Shown here: in pieces, positions 1-10,778 of the stretch | Position numbering within the stretch: position 1 is the stretch's first letter | Layout of the letters: each line of letters starts with the position of its first letter | Assembly (NCBI GenBank): GCA_003439945.1 | Contig: QVRM01000998.1 | Span: 62,001-126,000, forward strand | Direction of reading: 5' to 3' | From: Dermanyssus gallinae | Taxonomy: Eukaryota; Arthropoda; Arachnida; Mesostigmata; Dermanyssidae | DNA: 64,000 nt | Notes under the pieces: generated by a model | The model's database searches: none | Told to the model about the DNA's origin: nothing | Seen by the model: only the letters and a program-made list of their open reading frames with translations | Position numbers and translations under genes: made by a program

Positions 1-174
1 CCAAACTACAGAATTCTATACTACGGCTTTCATACGAGAATATGCACGCGTAAGAGGTTTTACGATGTGTGGGAAGCCGTACGACCAGTACCACAACCAA
101 CGATGTTCTAACGCTCAGCCGTTGTTATGTAAAATGCAATAGTGCTTCCGAGCATAGTAACGTGTAAAAAAGCA

Positions 175-176
<2 letters not shown>

Positions 177-211
<35 letters not shown>
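177..211. repeat. (TA)n microsatellite
   Basis: Uninterrupted alternating TA tract of about 35 bp. It is the first of more than twenty such tracts in the window. Confidence 0.97.
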
Positions 212-215
<4 letters not shown>

Positions 216-330
216 AATTGTCCCGTAAGGCTAATTGCCCGTGTACGTTTTTTTTTGTCATGGCTGACTTTTAATCCACTCCGGCACTTACCTTATCTAA
301 ATTGGGAACCATGAAGGCCAATATAAGAGT

Positions 331-391
331 GGCCGGTCTGGGTTTCGAAGCCAGGCCTCCCGAATGCAAGGCAAAGGCTTTTGCCACTTGC
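331..391 (-). repeat. tRNA-like sequence, probable tRNA-derived SINE fragment
   Basis: Read on the minus strand, the segment contains GCATTCGGGAGGCC followed by GGCTTCGAAACCC. This resembles the anticodon-to-T-arm half of a tRNA (consensus GGTTCGAATCC), with one mismatch in the pol III B box. A degenerate A-box-like stretch (AGTGGCAAAAGCC) lies about 35 bases upstream. The stems do not pair well enough for a working tRNA, so a decayed SINE head is more likely. Open frames crossing this segment on both strands are incidental. Confidence 0.45.
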
Positions 392-402
392 TCGGTATAT
401 AT

Positions 403-3400
403 AGGAACAAAACGCGTAAACAATATATCGCGAGAATTTAAATACAAGCAACCACTTAGTGATTCTGAACATGTTACAACGATCCAATATATGGTTGTTC
501 AGTTAGAGATGAGACGTCGGGAACGTAATGAACGATTTCAAAATAGGGCCGAACAACAAACGTGTACAATGCCAATTGTATCACTGTAAATCGTTTGCAC
601 AGGATGCGCAGTTCGTAAGGACGTGCTGTGCCGACTGCGTACGCTGTGAAATGATCACTATAAATCACACATACAGCTGACACCAAAGAATTTTGTGGAG
701 GCCGAAAACACCGGCGCTAGCAGTCGTGCTGTAGTCGGACTGCAGGTTGTAGGCGTTCTGGTGACAAAAGTCGTAGCAAACATTGTGAGAGTCAGTTGTG
801 ATAGTGACAGTAAACTCGTATGCGTAGCAATAAGAATTGTGCTAGTAGTAGTTAGAGTTGGTTAGTAGTAGTTAGAGTTGGTTAGTAGTAGTTAGAGCTG
901 TGTTAGTAGGAGCTAGCTGTCGACTGCATCGAACGTCTACTAACAGCGATAAGCTCAACGGGCTAGTCTACGAAAACGTTCTGCTGCTCCGTGGCGGTCG
1001 GAACACAGAACACACTTTGGTGCCGGCTGTCTCGAGTACCTTGGTATCCCTCCCTGATATTTGTGTAGCTACGGCCAGACTCTACGGTCTTAGACACGCT
1101 ACCGTTGTCCTGACAGTAGATGTTTGGGAAGCATAGAATTGCCCGGACGTCCAGTGAAAAGGAGAGCAATAACGTCTAACGGACGCGCGGACGCGATAAG
1201 GCTGTGCGTGCCAGCCAATTCACCACACGCAAGCGATATTTGATTGGTACGAATCTCGTAGTATTGACCAACGTTGCGTTAATCATTCTCGTACATTGTA
1301 GTTCAGTAATCGGTCCGTTGTTATCTAACAAGAAAGACTTGAAACGGGGCAAGCTCACGGGCTCACAACATGTCGGAAAGGTCAGCCAGCAACAACTATG
1401 CTATGCTACAATGGGACTTTGAAGTAAGCGCAGTAGAGCATCAGACCTAGTAGATGCCTTGTAATAAATAGGCAAGCGTCCATTGTCCCATCTCTCAAAC
1501 AATAGGCACAAAGGGGGCGGGCGCTCGATCGACATATCTATGAAACCCGGCTATATGTATACATTGATTCGAATCTGCTGTGCGTTGAGAAGCAATCGTC
1601 AACAATACAACAATACGTTCGCGTGTTTTGTGTGGAACTCGCCTAGCGAGCGGCGAACTCTTCATTCAGCTCAATTACTGCGTGCTGCAATATTGCAACA
1701 CAAATAGCCAAGTTCATGTCGTATTCGTGTATTCATCGTGCAGCCCGGTACAGCACTGCAGGCTCATTCATCGCGGATTGAGGCGGACCGCCGCGCATAT
1801 CATTCGGCTATGGGCGGGAACTCTATAACTAGGGCGCCATCGATGGCGAATCATGCGCCGTTTCACCCTTCCACCGAAGCCGGTAGTGGTGGCGTCCGAC
1901 CGACCTCAGCTAGTGGAATACGTCAGCTCGAGTCGTATAGGATTATGGGATTTGGAGTACGCTCCAGGATGCTGATAGAGTAGCTCTATGTAACTGTTAG
2001 TAAGTTGAAATACAGATGTTAACAACTCTAACATTTGCACGCTCCTCGAGGTTTTCAGATACATGGAGAGAAAGAAAGGGAGGAAGAGAACGAGAGGGAG
2101 AGAGAGCGCGACCGGGAAGAGACAGATCGAGATAAATTTGTAAATTTGTCAAATTACTCCGTGTAGCACAGTTTGTATAGGGTATGCAGTCGGATTGCAA
2201 ATGTGCGGTTATAGCGCGTCCGGTATAGCACATTATGGATTGCTATTTTCGGTTGTTTACAGAATTGTATGTCTATGGATCATCTTCGTTTGCTGCTATA
2301 ATTAGGCATAATTGCTTTGTTGTTATGTTTTATTAGTATAATAGCGATTGCAGCATTTAAATTGTATAGCTCTTTGCCTATACAAGCAGTACGCATAGTA
2401 TCTCAAGGCTTGGGCGAACTCAGAATTCTTATCTTGTTTAATGTGCAGTTATTTGTCATACAGGGGTGTCGGCGACGGATTTGTGAATGCACTGACACTT
2501 TCTTTTATATTTATTAGTACATACCCTGTTTGTTTTTTGTTTCCGTAGTGGTTGATCTTTAGTATCGTTCGCAGAGTAATTTTCAGGCTATACGAGCTGC
2601 AGCTTAGCTATTTATAGCATGTCACTTAACAGTAACATAACAGCTTTATTGCCGCATAAAGGAACGTACGCCGATGAAGTTAATATGCCCTGTTATCAAT
2701 ACACACTATATGAATATATATATATTTTTTTAAATATATAGTGTCTTAAAGTAATCTCAGTGTAAGTGTTGGTATTTACGATCGTGACTCTCAGCTTTTA
2801 GGGTCGTGACTATAGCAGTAAACCACTTTATTTTTATGCTCATCTGGGCCATCATCTGGTTCATCTATGCGCATAGAAGTATTTTTACGAGATGTTTCGT
2901 ATTAGATGTGACACGCTTTCCAACAGGTATTCGTGTAGAATTCTTTCTTCATCCTTGATTGCTAATTCAGCACAGTATAGACACGCTAGAGGCGACTAAA
3001 GAGCGTAATTACGAAATTATGCATAGACTAGTTTCCTATCAGTCAGCTAACACTCCAAACAAATGGGTTAGATTATGTCTAGATGTATTCCTTCGCCCCT
3101 CTTCCCGAAAAACCTTGAAAAAAGTAACTACACGGCTGCACCGGAGTGGACGCATTTAGGAGGGTCGCGCTGGGAGGTTTCAACCAAGTAAAAAAAACGT
3201 TTTTTCTATCGGGTATTATTTTATACTTCCAGGCTGGCGGCTCGGCTCTATGACGTGCAGTAAGAACCTAATACAACAAATAACAATCACCATGGGTTAG
3301 GCAGAATGCACTCATTATCGGCACTCATTAATAACGATGCTAAACACCGCAATCTCACCGCCCTGAGACCACGCTGCTGTCTCTCCGGCCACCATCACCT

Positions 3401-4858
3401 TCCCGATGAGGGTCAGTGACCTTCCTCGCCAACAGTCAGACAAATGAATGAATGGTAAAGAATGTAGCCATGTAGCCTTTATCCCGCAGAGGGTGTCACA
3501 CTCACTCAATGCCATCCGTCTCCTAGTAAGCGCCGTTGCGTAATTCAATGGCAACAGCCCGGATCATTTGTCTTCTAAGTTCCTCCTTTTTTCCTTCGCT
3601 ACATCACCAATGAACCGCGAATACCTGTCTGGGGCCTTACACTCGACCGCTCCGCTAATGTCGCTGTCCCCAGCGGCGGCTGTCAGCTTCCACAAGAGGT
3701 AACCAAATCATACGTGTTATACTGAGCAGACGGAGACTAAGCGTAGCACCTCTAACAAGAACAACACAAAAAATTATTGCTGTTTACGACTTAACAGCAA
3801 GGCATAGCAGCTGCGCGTGAGGCGTCCATGGCGTGGGGGAGGTTCAGTGGTTGCAGGGTCCAGGAGTGTTCCCCAAATTGCTCGAAATTTGTCGCAGAAA
3901 GCAGCAGACCGAGACTCAGCTTTGTGAGGAGCGGCGTAGAGAGAGACACCAGAGGGATTTCCTGAACAGATAGTCACCAGCTTTTAGCAGCACTCAAGAA
4001 GCGTCACTGATTTATCATCATGAGATTTTTCATTTAACTTATCACCACTATTGTCAGTCCGGCGACCGTTTGGTTATCGTGTAGTGGTAGAGCTACGTCG
4101 ACAAACATTATCATACTGATTTGCCTTTTTTTGCTACAGTTATGCTATTTCTTCGATTACTACTACATACTAATTTTCTCCAGCCAACAACGGTCAGACT
4201 CTCTCTTGGGAGTGTGTGATTTTCCTGTGCTATACCGTACGAAAGCTACCTCAGAGGGCAGAAAAGAAATTTACCCAAAATAGGGGTATAAGAGAGAGAG
4301 AGAGACTTTCCGCGCCATTTGTTGCAGGATTTATATTTTTGCCCTTTTGGGACGTGTCTGGCGCTGCTTGTCTAAAAGGACGTGGCTATAATTTTATGCG
4401 GGCATTTCGTGTGTTAAGAGCAACACGTTTTTGTAACGCTATCGAGTAGCCGCTTTGAACAAACTTAAGTGCGCTACCGAATTGAGCCGTACACATTTCG
4501 AGAACCAGTCTAACAAGCCAAAGAAGTATTGCGCGCTAGCGAAGATATTATAGCTGCTAACCAGGCCACGCTGCCGCCCTGCCCATATTACTACTACTAC
4601 TGTTTGGGGTCACCAGTGTTCGTTGATACATACGAGCTTCGACGCTCGCCCGAATCATCGGTGTGTTGTTGTTGTCCGACGGGCAATACCGACTGGGCTC
4701 CTAACGCAGGGCTGAAGCAAGCGAACATACGCACGCATATACTATATAATCATGTACACATGCGTGAGTGAACAAAATTACGACAGTCATTGATTTCGCA
4801 GACAAACAGACAGACAGACCGCCGATCGATTGACGGCGCCTCTGCTGCGGAGTGCTGC
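403..4858. other. No gene recognised
   Basis: About 4.4 kb with only short open frames (60-80 codons) that I cannot relate to any family. It holds the minisatellite at 842-900, a GA-rich stretch at 2065-2115 and an AT-rich self-complementary patch near 2714-2750. A minus-strand frame at 3315-3554 (79 codons) and a plus-strand frame at 2959-3159 (66 codons) have normal composition but no recognisable motif. Confidence 0.6.
842..900. repeat. 20-bp minisatellite, about three copies
   Basis: The unit GTTAGTAGTAGTTAGAGTTG is repeated head to tail, and the last copy has diverged at its end (AGAGCTG). The period of 20 is not a multiple of three, so it does not encode a peptide repeat. Confidence 0.9.
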
Positions 4859-5100
4859 TATGGGTGGTGGTGGTGGTGGTGTTGTTGTTGTTGTTGTTTT
4901 TGTTGTTGTTGCTGTTTTTGCTGTTGCTGTTGTTTTTGCTGTTGTTGTTTTTTTTCTGTTGCTGTTGTTTTTGCTGTAGCTGTTGTTGTTGTTCTTGTTT
5001 TTGTTGTTGTCGTTATTGCTGTTTTTGTTCTTGTTTTTGTTGCTGTTGTTGTTGTTTCTGTCGCTGTCGTTGTTGCTGCTGCTGCTGCTGTTGTTGGTGC
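4859..5100. repeat. Imperfect (GTT/GCT)n triplet tract
   Basis: About 240 bp of GTT and GCT triplets broken by T-runs, starting with a short (GGT)n block. Three reading frames are open through it: poly-Val and poly-Leu/Cys on the plus strand, and poly-Asn/Thr on the minus strand. That is the signature of a triplet repeat rather than of selection on one frame. A CAG-type (polyGln/Asn) exon cannot be excluded on the minus strand, but the flanks show no conserved domain. Confidence 0.9.
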
Positions 5101-7537
5101 TGTGGCTGTCATCGCCAATGTGTGAATGATGCCCCCGTGGGTGGCAGAGGTGCTGGTGCAACGAGGTGTCATCACCTGTACCTGCGTCTTCTGCATCACA
5201 CAACTCGCATGAGGCTGAAATCATCGTGGTCGTCGTCGTTGTCGGCGGCTAGGGGCCGGACGCGAGCCTGTCACTCGTCGGAGACAACGCAAGCCACTCA
5301 GCCGTGGGATGAGACGGATGGTCAGAGAGGCATCTGCCCAACTAAAGATGGACGACGACGACGATGACGACAGGTCCGGCCTGTCTATCTACAGACCGAC
5401 CGACAGACAGTCAGACAGATACGAGGGCGGCTACAGGGTGGCCCGGTCAATAGGTACGAAGGAAGAAAGCTAGGTGACCGTATGCATGTAAAGATAGATA
5501 GCTGAACCCAGTAGAACGGTGAAGAGACGGCGGCACCTGACGGGGCGACCCAGGCTGCTGCTGAGGCGGCGACGACAACTACAACAGCCACCACGACATC
5601 AATGGCAAATAGATATATGTATGTATGTATATATATATATATATGTATGTATATATGTATATATATATATATATATGGGTATATATGTATATATATATAT
5701 ATATACATGTATAGATGTATGAGGACAACAATTGGCCGCGTCCGCTGGTGTTATCGTGTGTGCATACTATGACATACGTACGTGAGCTACCGTGTATACA
5801 CATGTGCGCGTGTCTGACTGAGTAGGTGTGTCTCTGTCTGTGTGTGGGTATGTATGTGGATGCGATAAGAGCAAAGGGGGCGGGAGGTGACTAGATAAAC
5901 TAGACGATTGACAAACGACTACGGCCTCCTCTGGGTTGTAGCGGCCCCCGTATGCAGCGAGCTCGGCCAGCCGGTCCGCCGGCGGGGTTTTTTTTGGCAA
6001 GAAACTCGCGTAGGGTTTCTCTTTTCGTTTTTGTGTCTCAAGGAATTGTCGTGGCTCGATCGATCGCTCGATTTATGCATCCGTCACTCGATTGAGTGGC
6101 TACATGTGGTAATTGAAATGAAAGAAGGAGCTGAAGATACAGGGAGAAAACAACAGAGAGAGAGATATATATAGAGAGAGCGAGAGAGATAAGAACACAG
6201 TCAAAGACTGTGACATCAACCCTGGTCTTGTCGCCGTCGCCTCTGACTGTTGGACCCAGACCGGCCCCAAGTTGCCGGCCAATAATTCACCTCTGAAATC
6301 GAATCGAGAATGTTGTTCGACTACAGTGCAGAGGAGGAATCGGGGGAGGTAGTAAGGAAGGAAGGCAGGCTTTACAAATGATGAGCGAAAGAGTTTTAGA
6401 GGGAAAAAGGCGAAAGAAAAACGCATACAATTGTAAATCAAACTTTTGGAAGGAATTTGCCACGGTGAAGATGGCCCGTCGTGGCAAAGTTATTGTTTGG
6501 CACTTGAGAGACCGAGGGATCAAATCTTAGTCGCCGATCGATCTCAAATGCATTTCAAAGTTTTTCCGGTATAACAATTTGTATGCTAAAATTGACTATT
6601 AGTCTATCGGACAAAACTAAAAAAAAATGGGGGCACCAACTATTCAATAAAGAAATTATGCGTTATTTTATCCTATATAATTTATATTTTATAGCAATAG
6701 AAGAGAAGAACGAGGCAGTATAAACCAATTATTGTCTTGCTGATGATTAAACACTGAATGAGATCGAAGCCGAAAAGTTCCGATTGCTCTTCCCTGATTT
6801 GACTACCTTCTTTTACTGCTAAACGACCAAGCACAGAAGATAAAGGTCTCAACAAAAATCAGATCAGCTTTGCCTACACGGACAAGCACAAGACCAAATG
6901 CACTCGGTAACTACTGCTGTTAAGCTTTTTTCTACGTTAAGTTTCGTCTACTTCGTCATCACCATCAACAGCTTTAGCATCTTTTGAGTTTTTTTTGCAC
7001 TTTTCGCTCGATCAGCTTCTTCTTAATGTTGTTCGTGTTTCTTTAAATTGTTTTGTTTGTTTTCTTTGTATCCGCCGATTTTTTCGCCGTTTCTTCCCTC
7101 TCTCTCGTGGCTTGAGATTGCCTTGGAGGTCGAGCTACAGGCTTCCACTCTTTATCCATCGGCTCCTCAGTATTCCCTTCCACCTGTGTTCTAGCACTGC
7201 CTAATTTTACGGACTCTGCCTGGCGGAGCAAACGAGCAAACCTCAGGCAAGTCACGTACAACCGCGTATTAAATTGCCAACGCTACCCGTGAGTTACTCA
7301 AAACGGCACACGCATACTCACAACTGAAGCATAATACCTCTACGTGCTTCGCGCAATGATGTTAACCGGTTTATCGCCTGGTTCTGTATGGCATGGTCGG
7401 CAACGCGGTGGCCTAGATCGAGTTGGAACCGGGGCCCTCTGTATGAGAATAAAATGAGAGAGCGAGACTGCGCTTAATTAATTTCCTCAAGTTACAGTCT
7501 GTTTGATTATAGTCTGTCTAATATTCAAATAATCAAC
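5101..7537. other. No gene recognised; microsatellites
   Basis: A mixed TA/TGTA tract lies at about 5611-5720, and a GA-rich stretch at 6150-6192 is joined to a short (TA)n. Around 5340-5420 there are (GAC)n and GACA-type repeats. The longest open frames here are translations of these repeats or unassignable 70-110 codon frames (for example minus strand 6100-6441). Confidence 0.6.
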
Positions 7538-7767
7538 ATTTTTCGACGGCAAGGCCCTTGGCGGAAGATGATTTCTTTAATTCATAACAACTTGAACCAA
7601 AATCTTCAAATCTTGGCAAAACAATTGATTGAGAGAGTAACTGCGCGACTTTGACCATCAAAGTTGCTGGTCTACTCTCCGCCTTAACCTGTCGGCAAAA
7701 AATGTCTCTGGCATTTTTCTTTAGCCTACAAAGCAACATTCGCGTCTTTTTTGTGTGTAGAGGAGTA
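7538..7767. repeat. 230-bp tandem duplication, copy 1
   Basis: The segment beginning ATTTTTCGACGGCAAGG repeats immediately at 7768. By eye I found only one mismatch between the copies (ACA versus CCA near 7728 and 7958), so the duplication is recent or has been homogenised. Minus-strand frames across it are shadows of the repeat, and the period (230) breaks the frame between copies. Confidence 0.95.
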
Positions 7768-7997
7768 ATTTTTCGACGGCAAGGCCCTTGGCGGAAGATG
7801 ATTTCTTTAATTCATAACAACTTGAACCAAAATCTTCAAATCTTGGCAAAACAATTGATTGAGAGAGTAACTGCGCGACTTTGACCATCAAAGTTGCTGG
7901 TCTACTCTCCGCCTTAACCTGTCGGCAAAAAATGTCTCTGGCATTTTTCTTTAGCCTCCAAAGCAACATTCGCGTCTTTTTTGTGTGTAGAGGAGTA
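7768..7997. repeat. 230-bp tandem duplication, copy 2
   Basis: Second head-to-tail copy of the unit at 7538-7767. It runs directly into a sequence (7998-8098) that has a diverged relative at 41812-41905, so the unit may be part of a longer dispersed element. Confidence 0.95.
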
Positions 7998-8098
7998 ACT
8001 GGAGAATGCGGTTTGTACCCGCGGACACCACTGCAGAAAACTCGTCTGCAAGTTTGGGCCGGTAGTGTGGGGCTCCAACCCACTAAAAGCAGACGCCA
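7990..8098. repeat. Dispersed repeat, copy 1
   Basis: GAGTAACTGGAGAATGCGGT at the start and CCACTAAAAGC at the end align with 41812-41905 (GAGTAATTGGAAAATGCGGT to CCACTAAAGAC), including a shared central CTGAAAACCCGTCTGC-like block (here CAGAAAACTCGTCTGC). The family is not recognised. It could be a transposon end or a SINE body. Confidence 0.75.
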
Positions 8099-8165
8099 AT
8101 GTTGCTTAGTAGGCTTCGCATTTTGGATATTGTGGGAACAACAGTACTAGTTATTATTTGTTGTC

Positions 8166-8168
<3 letters not shown>

Positions 8169-8247
<79 letters not shown>
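8169..8247. repeat. (TA)n microsatellite
   Basis: About 78 bp of alternating TA with one interruption (ACATAT near 8211). Confidence 0.97.
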
Positions 8248-9060
8248 TAGACTTTTAGATAGTTATTTGAACGCGGATCTCATTTGTGTCTCCTCGTTCT
8301 TCTCTCGTTCGATCCTACGTATATCTCACGTAGATATAAGATAGTCGAGGCGCATTAGTAATACCAATGCGCATCTCTGCATGCGACTACACAGAGGAAG
8401 CAGGTGGTGGTAGTCGTTTGCGTTCTTCTGCTAATTTCTCACGGTCTCCTCCGGCTATGCTTCCACTGGTTTGGCTTCTGATAAAGATAAAGAGACATGC
8501 TCACATGTAACGCTGCCGTCTAGGTGAATGTGGGAACAACCCCACTTTTCTGGAACTTTGTGAGAGGCCGCATCAAAGCAAGCCTCTCCTCGACACAGAG
8601 GTTGCTTTTCATATTCACTTATCCCAAAATTGTGGCAAATTGTTGTGCGGCAAACGCCAAAACAATTTGTCAGCCCAAAATTTTTGACGATGAGCCGTAA
8701 TGTTGGTGAGTATAGACCAGGAAGAATTCAGCAGGAGAACAGATTTGGTAGCCCGAAAGTGTCACCTTTTCGGATGCTTGCATTCGAGGTGTGTGTGCAC
8801 GACTAATTAGTTCGTCGAAAGAAGGTCCTCTGTTCGTCTGATGGCGTTCTGCAATTATTCTGCAGTTTGCTTGTGCAATGAACGCGCGCATATCGAACTC
8901 TGAGTGAACGCCTTGTGAGTCTGAGCTCAAATAGGTGGGCGTGAGTTTACTAAGGTTAACAGTAGATACAGTAACTGAGCCTCAAGCAGAAAATCGAAGA
9001 ATACGCACGTTGTTGATCGAATGGTTGGTTGTGCACTCGATAAAACGACCAGCAGCGACC
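8248..9060. other. No gene recognised
   Basis: Mixed-composition DNA. The only longer frame (minus strand 8670-8930, 86 codons) has no motif I recognise. Confidence 0.55.
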
Positions 9061-9085
9061 AAAATTGGAGGGCGTCAAAAAAGTA
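9061..9085. repeat. Possible mariner-type terminus
   Basis: GGGCGTCAAAAAAGTAATGCC resembles the terminus-like GAGGTCAAAAAGTAAGGCAA at about 52852. Both recall ends of mariner-family elements. No partner terminus or transposase was found nearby. Confidence 0.3.
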
Positions 9086-9183
9086 ATGCCCATTACGGCT
9101 AATTGTATTGCTTCCAATTAAAAGAGCACTTAAAACAGCAATCGTGCGGCAACGCTGCTGTTACGCAATTGTTTTTGCCTTTG

Positions 9184-9450
9184 TCAAGCAAAATTTGAAT
9201 GAAAAATAAGCCGAACGTCGTCTACCTCTTTACAAAGAAACACCAGATTTGTGCGCGCGGTCTCGACGACATGTGCGCAGTGAAGGTCGTTCCAGTATAA
9301 TGGAGCCGAAGCCTCAGATACTGGAAAAAAGCGGACGAATTCCAAGGATTGGCCGCCGCAACATATAACGTCTTTCAGGCAGCCAATCGGTTCAAATTCA
9401 GCCACTAGTAAAACGAGCACTATGGCGAGGCGTATCACTGACAACTTCAT
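9184..9450 (-). CDS. Candidate secreted protein, possible first exon with a CUB-like start
   Basis: An 88-codon frame starts with a classical signal peptide: basic MKLSVIR, a hydrophobic core AIVLVLLVA, then a likely cleavage region around residues 17-24. After it come five cysteines, including an ICCGG motif (about residues 29-33), a YWNDLHC segment (about 52-58) and a hydrophobic end ending VRLIF. That order (C...CGG...Y.N.L.C...V.L.F) resembles the first two-thirds of a CUB domain, but the glycine-rich N-terminal strand is weak. I therefore call the secretion signal with moderate confidence and CUB only tentatively. The frame ends soon after; a GTAAAG or a GAG|GTAGAC within the last 25 codons could act as a splice donor, making this a 5' exon. 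No downstream exon was identified. It could also be a chance frame. Confidence 0.35.
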   Translation of the reverse strand: MKLSVIRLAIVLVLLVAEFEPIGCLKDVICCGGQSLEFVRFFPVSEASAPLYWNDLHCAHVVETARTNLVFLCKEVDDVRLIFHSNFA

Positions 9451-9900
9451 ATCATGTACGTATAGGTAGCATAGTTACCGGCGTCTGAGTTTGCTTATCA
9501 ATGAAGATATAGCACATTTGACGAACGACGGGACTAAAGCGGCTAAAGCGAGATGCACAAAAGCTACAAGGGCTCCTACGCTAGAAAGCTACCTTGTAGT
9601 CTAAGCGCCGGCCGCCAGCAGTCGTGTGACAGCTGCCCAAGGGTTCAAGCTTAAACCGCGGTAACGCCGTAACTGTCTGTATGTACATGAGATACAACGT
9701 CTGAACATAGGGTCAGGCCTAAGCTAACTCACCAGTAAAATAAAGCGCAGAGGTATAAAGGGGTGCCGCCAACGGCAAGCGTCTGCGGGACTTCCATCAA
9801 TTCTTAAAGCCCTCTCAGTTTTGGGACGCCAAAAGTATCTGTACTAAGCAGAACATAGTAAGGAAAGTAGGCCGAGCCAAAGCGTATATATACATAGAGA
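9451..9900. other. No gene recognised
   Basis: Sequence upstream (minus strand sense) of the candidate secreted frame. A TATAAAG string occurs at about 9752 on the plus strand, which is the wrong orientation for that frame. Nothing else is supported. Confidence 0.5.
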
Positions 9901-9930
9901 AAATATTGTGATGATTTAATAATCATTTAC
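9901..9930 (-). repeat. Conserved 30-bp motif, copy 1 (possible retroelement 3' end)
   Basis: This 30-bp segment contains ATTGTGATGA and ends AATCATTTAC. It matches 51971-52000 at 26 of 30 positions by eye. Both copies sit next to TATATA sequence on the same side. Read on the minus strand, it would be the last unique sequence before a (TA)n tail. Confidence 0.7.
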
Positions 9931-10144
9931 AATACGTTTGCACACTCGGCAGTGCTCGCCTTAATAAAAATGGTGGTAAAAAGGTGTCACGTGAGGTTAA
10001 GAATCAGCTGTCCGTGTCCTTGCTTGATGGTAGCCCCCGCTCTTATGGACCCGGTGCGAGCGGAGTATACTCAAGGTTCCTTGCAACGTTAAGACGGTAA
10101 GATCCATAAGATTCCTCTTCGTAACGCCGAGCCCCAAGAGCGTA
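9931..10144. other. No gene recognised
   Basis: Short spacer between the 30-bp motif and the hairpin at 10145. Complementary 8-mers CTTATGGA (near 10041) and TCCATAAG (near 10103) are the only structure seen. Confidence 0.5.
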
Positions 10145-10205
10145 CTCGCAGATTCGGAGTCCCATACACCACTCATAGAGATAGTGGTGGATCCGAATCT
10201 GCGAG
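10145..10205. repeat. Hairpin-forming inverted repeat
   Basis: Perfect 14-bp arms CTCGCAGATTCGGA (10145-10158) and TCCGAATCTGCGAG (10192-10205) enclose a second 7-bp stem, CACCACT (10167-10173) with AGTGGTG (10183-10189), around a 9-base loop. The internal loop between the stems is asymmetric (8 versus 2 bases), which argues against a typical microRNA precursor. It may be a small foldback element or a structured RNA. Confidence 0.85.
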
Positions 10206-10725
10206 GTTTTTGCGGGTATATATATATATGCGGGCTTTTTCTGTCTCAAATGTTATTGTGTTGCTTATGCATATAACCTGTGACCTAAACAGCAATGTGC
10301 GAACTTTATTCTGCTGTAGCGAATGCATGCGTTATGCAAACATGTGTCAAAAAAATCTAATCATTAGTGGAAACACCATGCATTTCATTTACATATGTTT
10401 TTAGCGTGAAACAGATTTTGTTTTTGGAAGGTACTGCTTGGGGAAAGTATAATCTAAATGGGAAAATTCTATCGGAATTATCATCTAAATACCCATGTGC
10501 GCTGCAATAAAGGCGACTCGGAACGACACGGCATAGTTGTTAAATGAAGAGCCTATACCACATATAAAATCATATAGGCGTATATTCTATTATATATCCT
10601 GGAGCCACGTTCGATGCCGATTTAAAGTTTTAAGAGCATATTGGAGAGATCGCCAGATCCACACCCATGTCGAATAGCCTGAGAATGCGGGATTATATAG
10701 ATAAATAGCTTGAATTCTACTTTAC

Positions 10726-10778
10726 GCTTTATAAAATAATTATAACACTAAAGTAGTATTATATTTATTTTATAAAGC
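10726..10778. repeat. AT-rich near-perfect palindrome
   Basis: Arms GCTTTATAAAATAA (10726-10739) and TTATTTTATAAAGC (10765-10778) are perfect complements. The interior (TATAACACT and AGTATTATA) also pairs with one mismatch, so most of the 53 bp folds back. It looks like a tiny foldback element; no target-site duplication was established. Confidence 0.8.

Noticed and set aside
4787..5224. 145-codon Asn/Thr-rich frame on the minus strand
   Set aside because: It is the translation of a GTT/GCT tract, and other frames on both strands are open too. No flanking domain.
10145..10205. microRNA precursor
   Set aside because: The internal loop is asymmetric (8 versus 2 bases) between the stems, and the total length is short; no evidence of expression.
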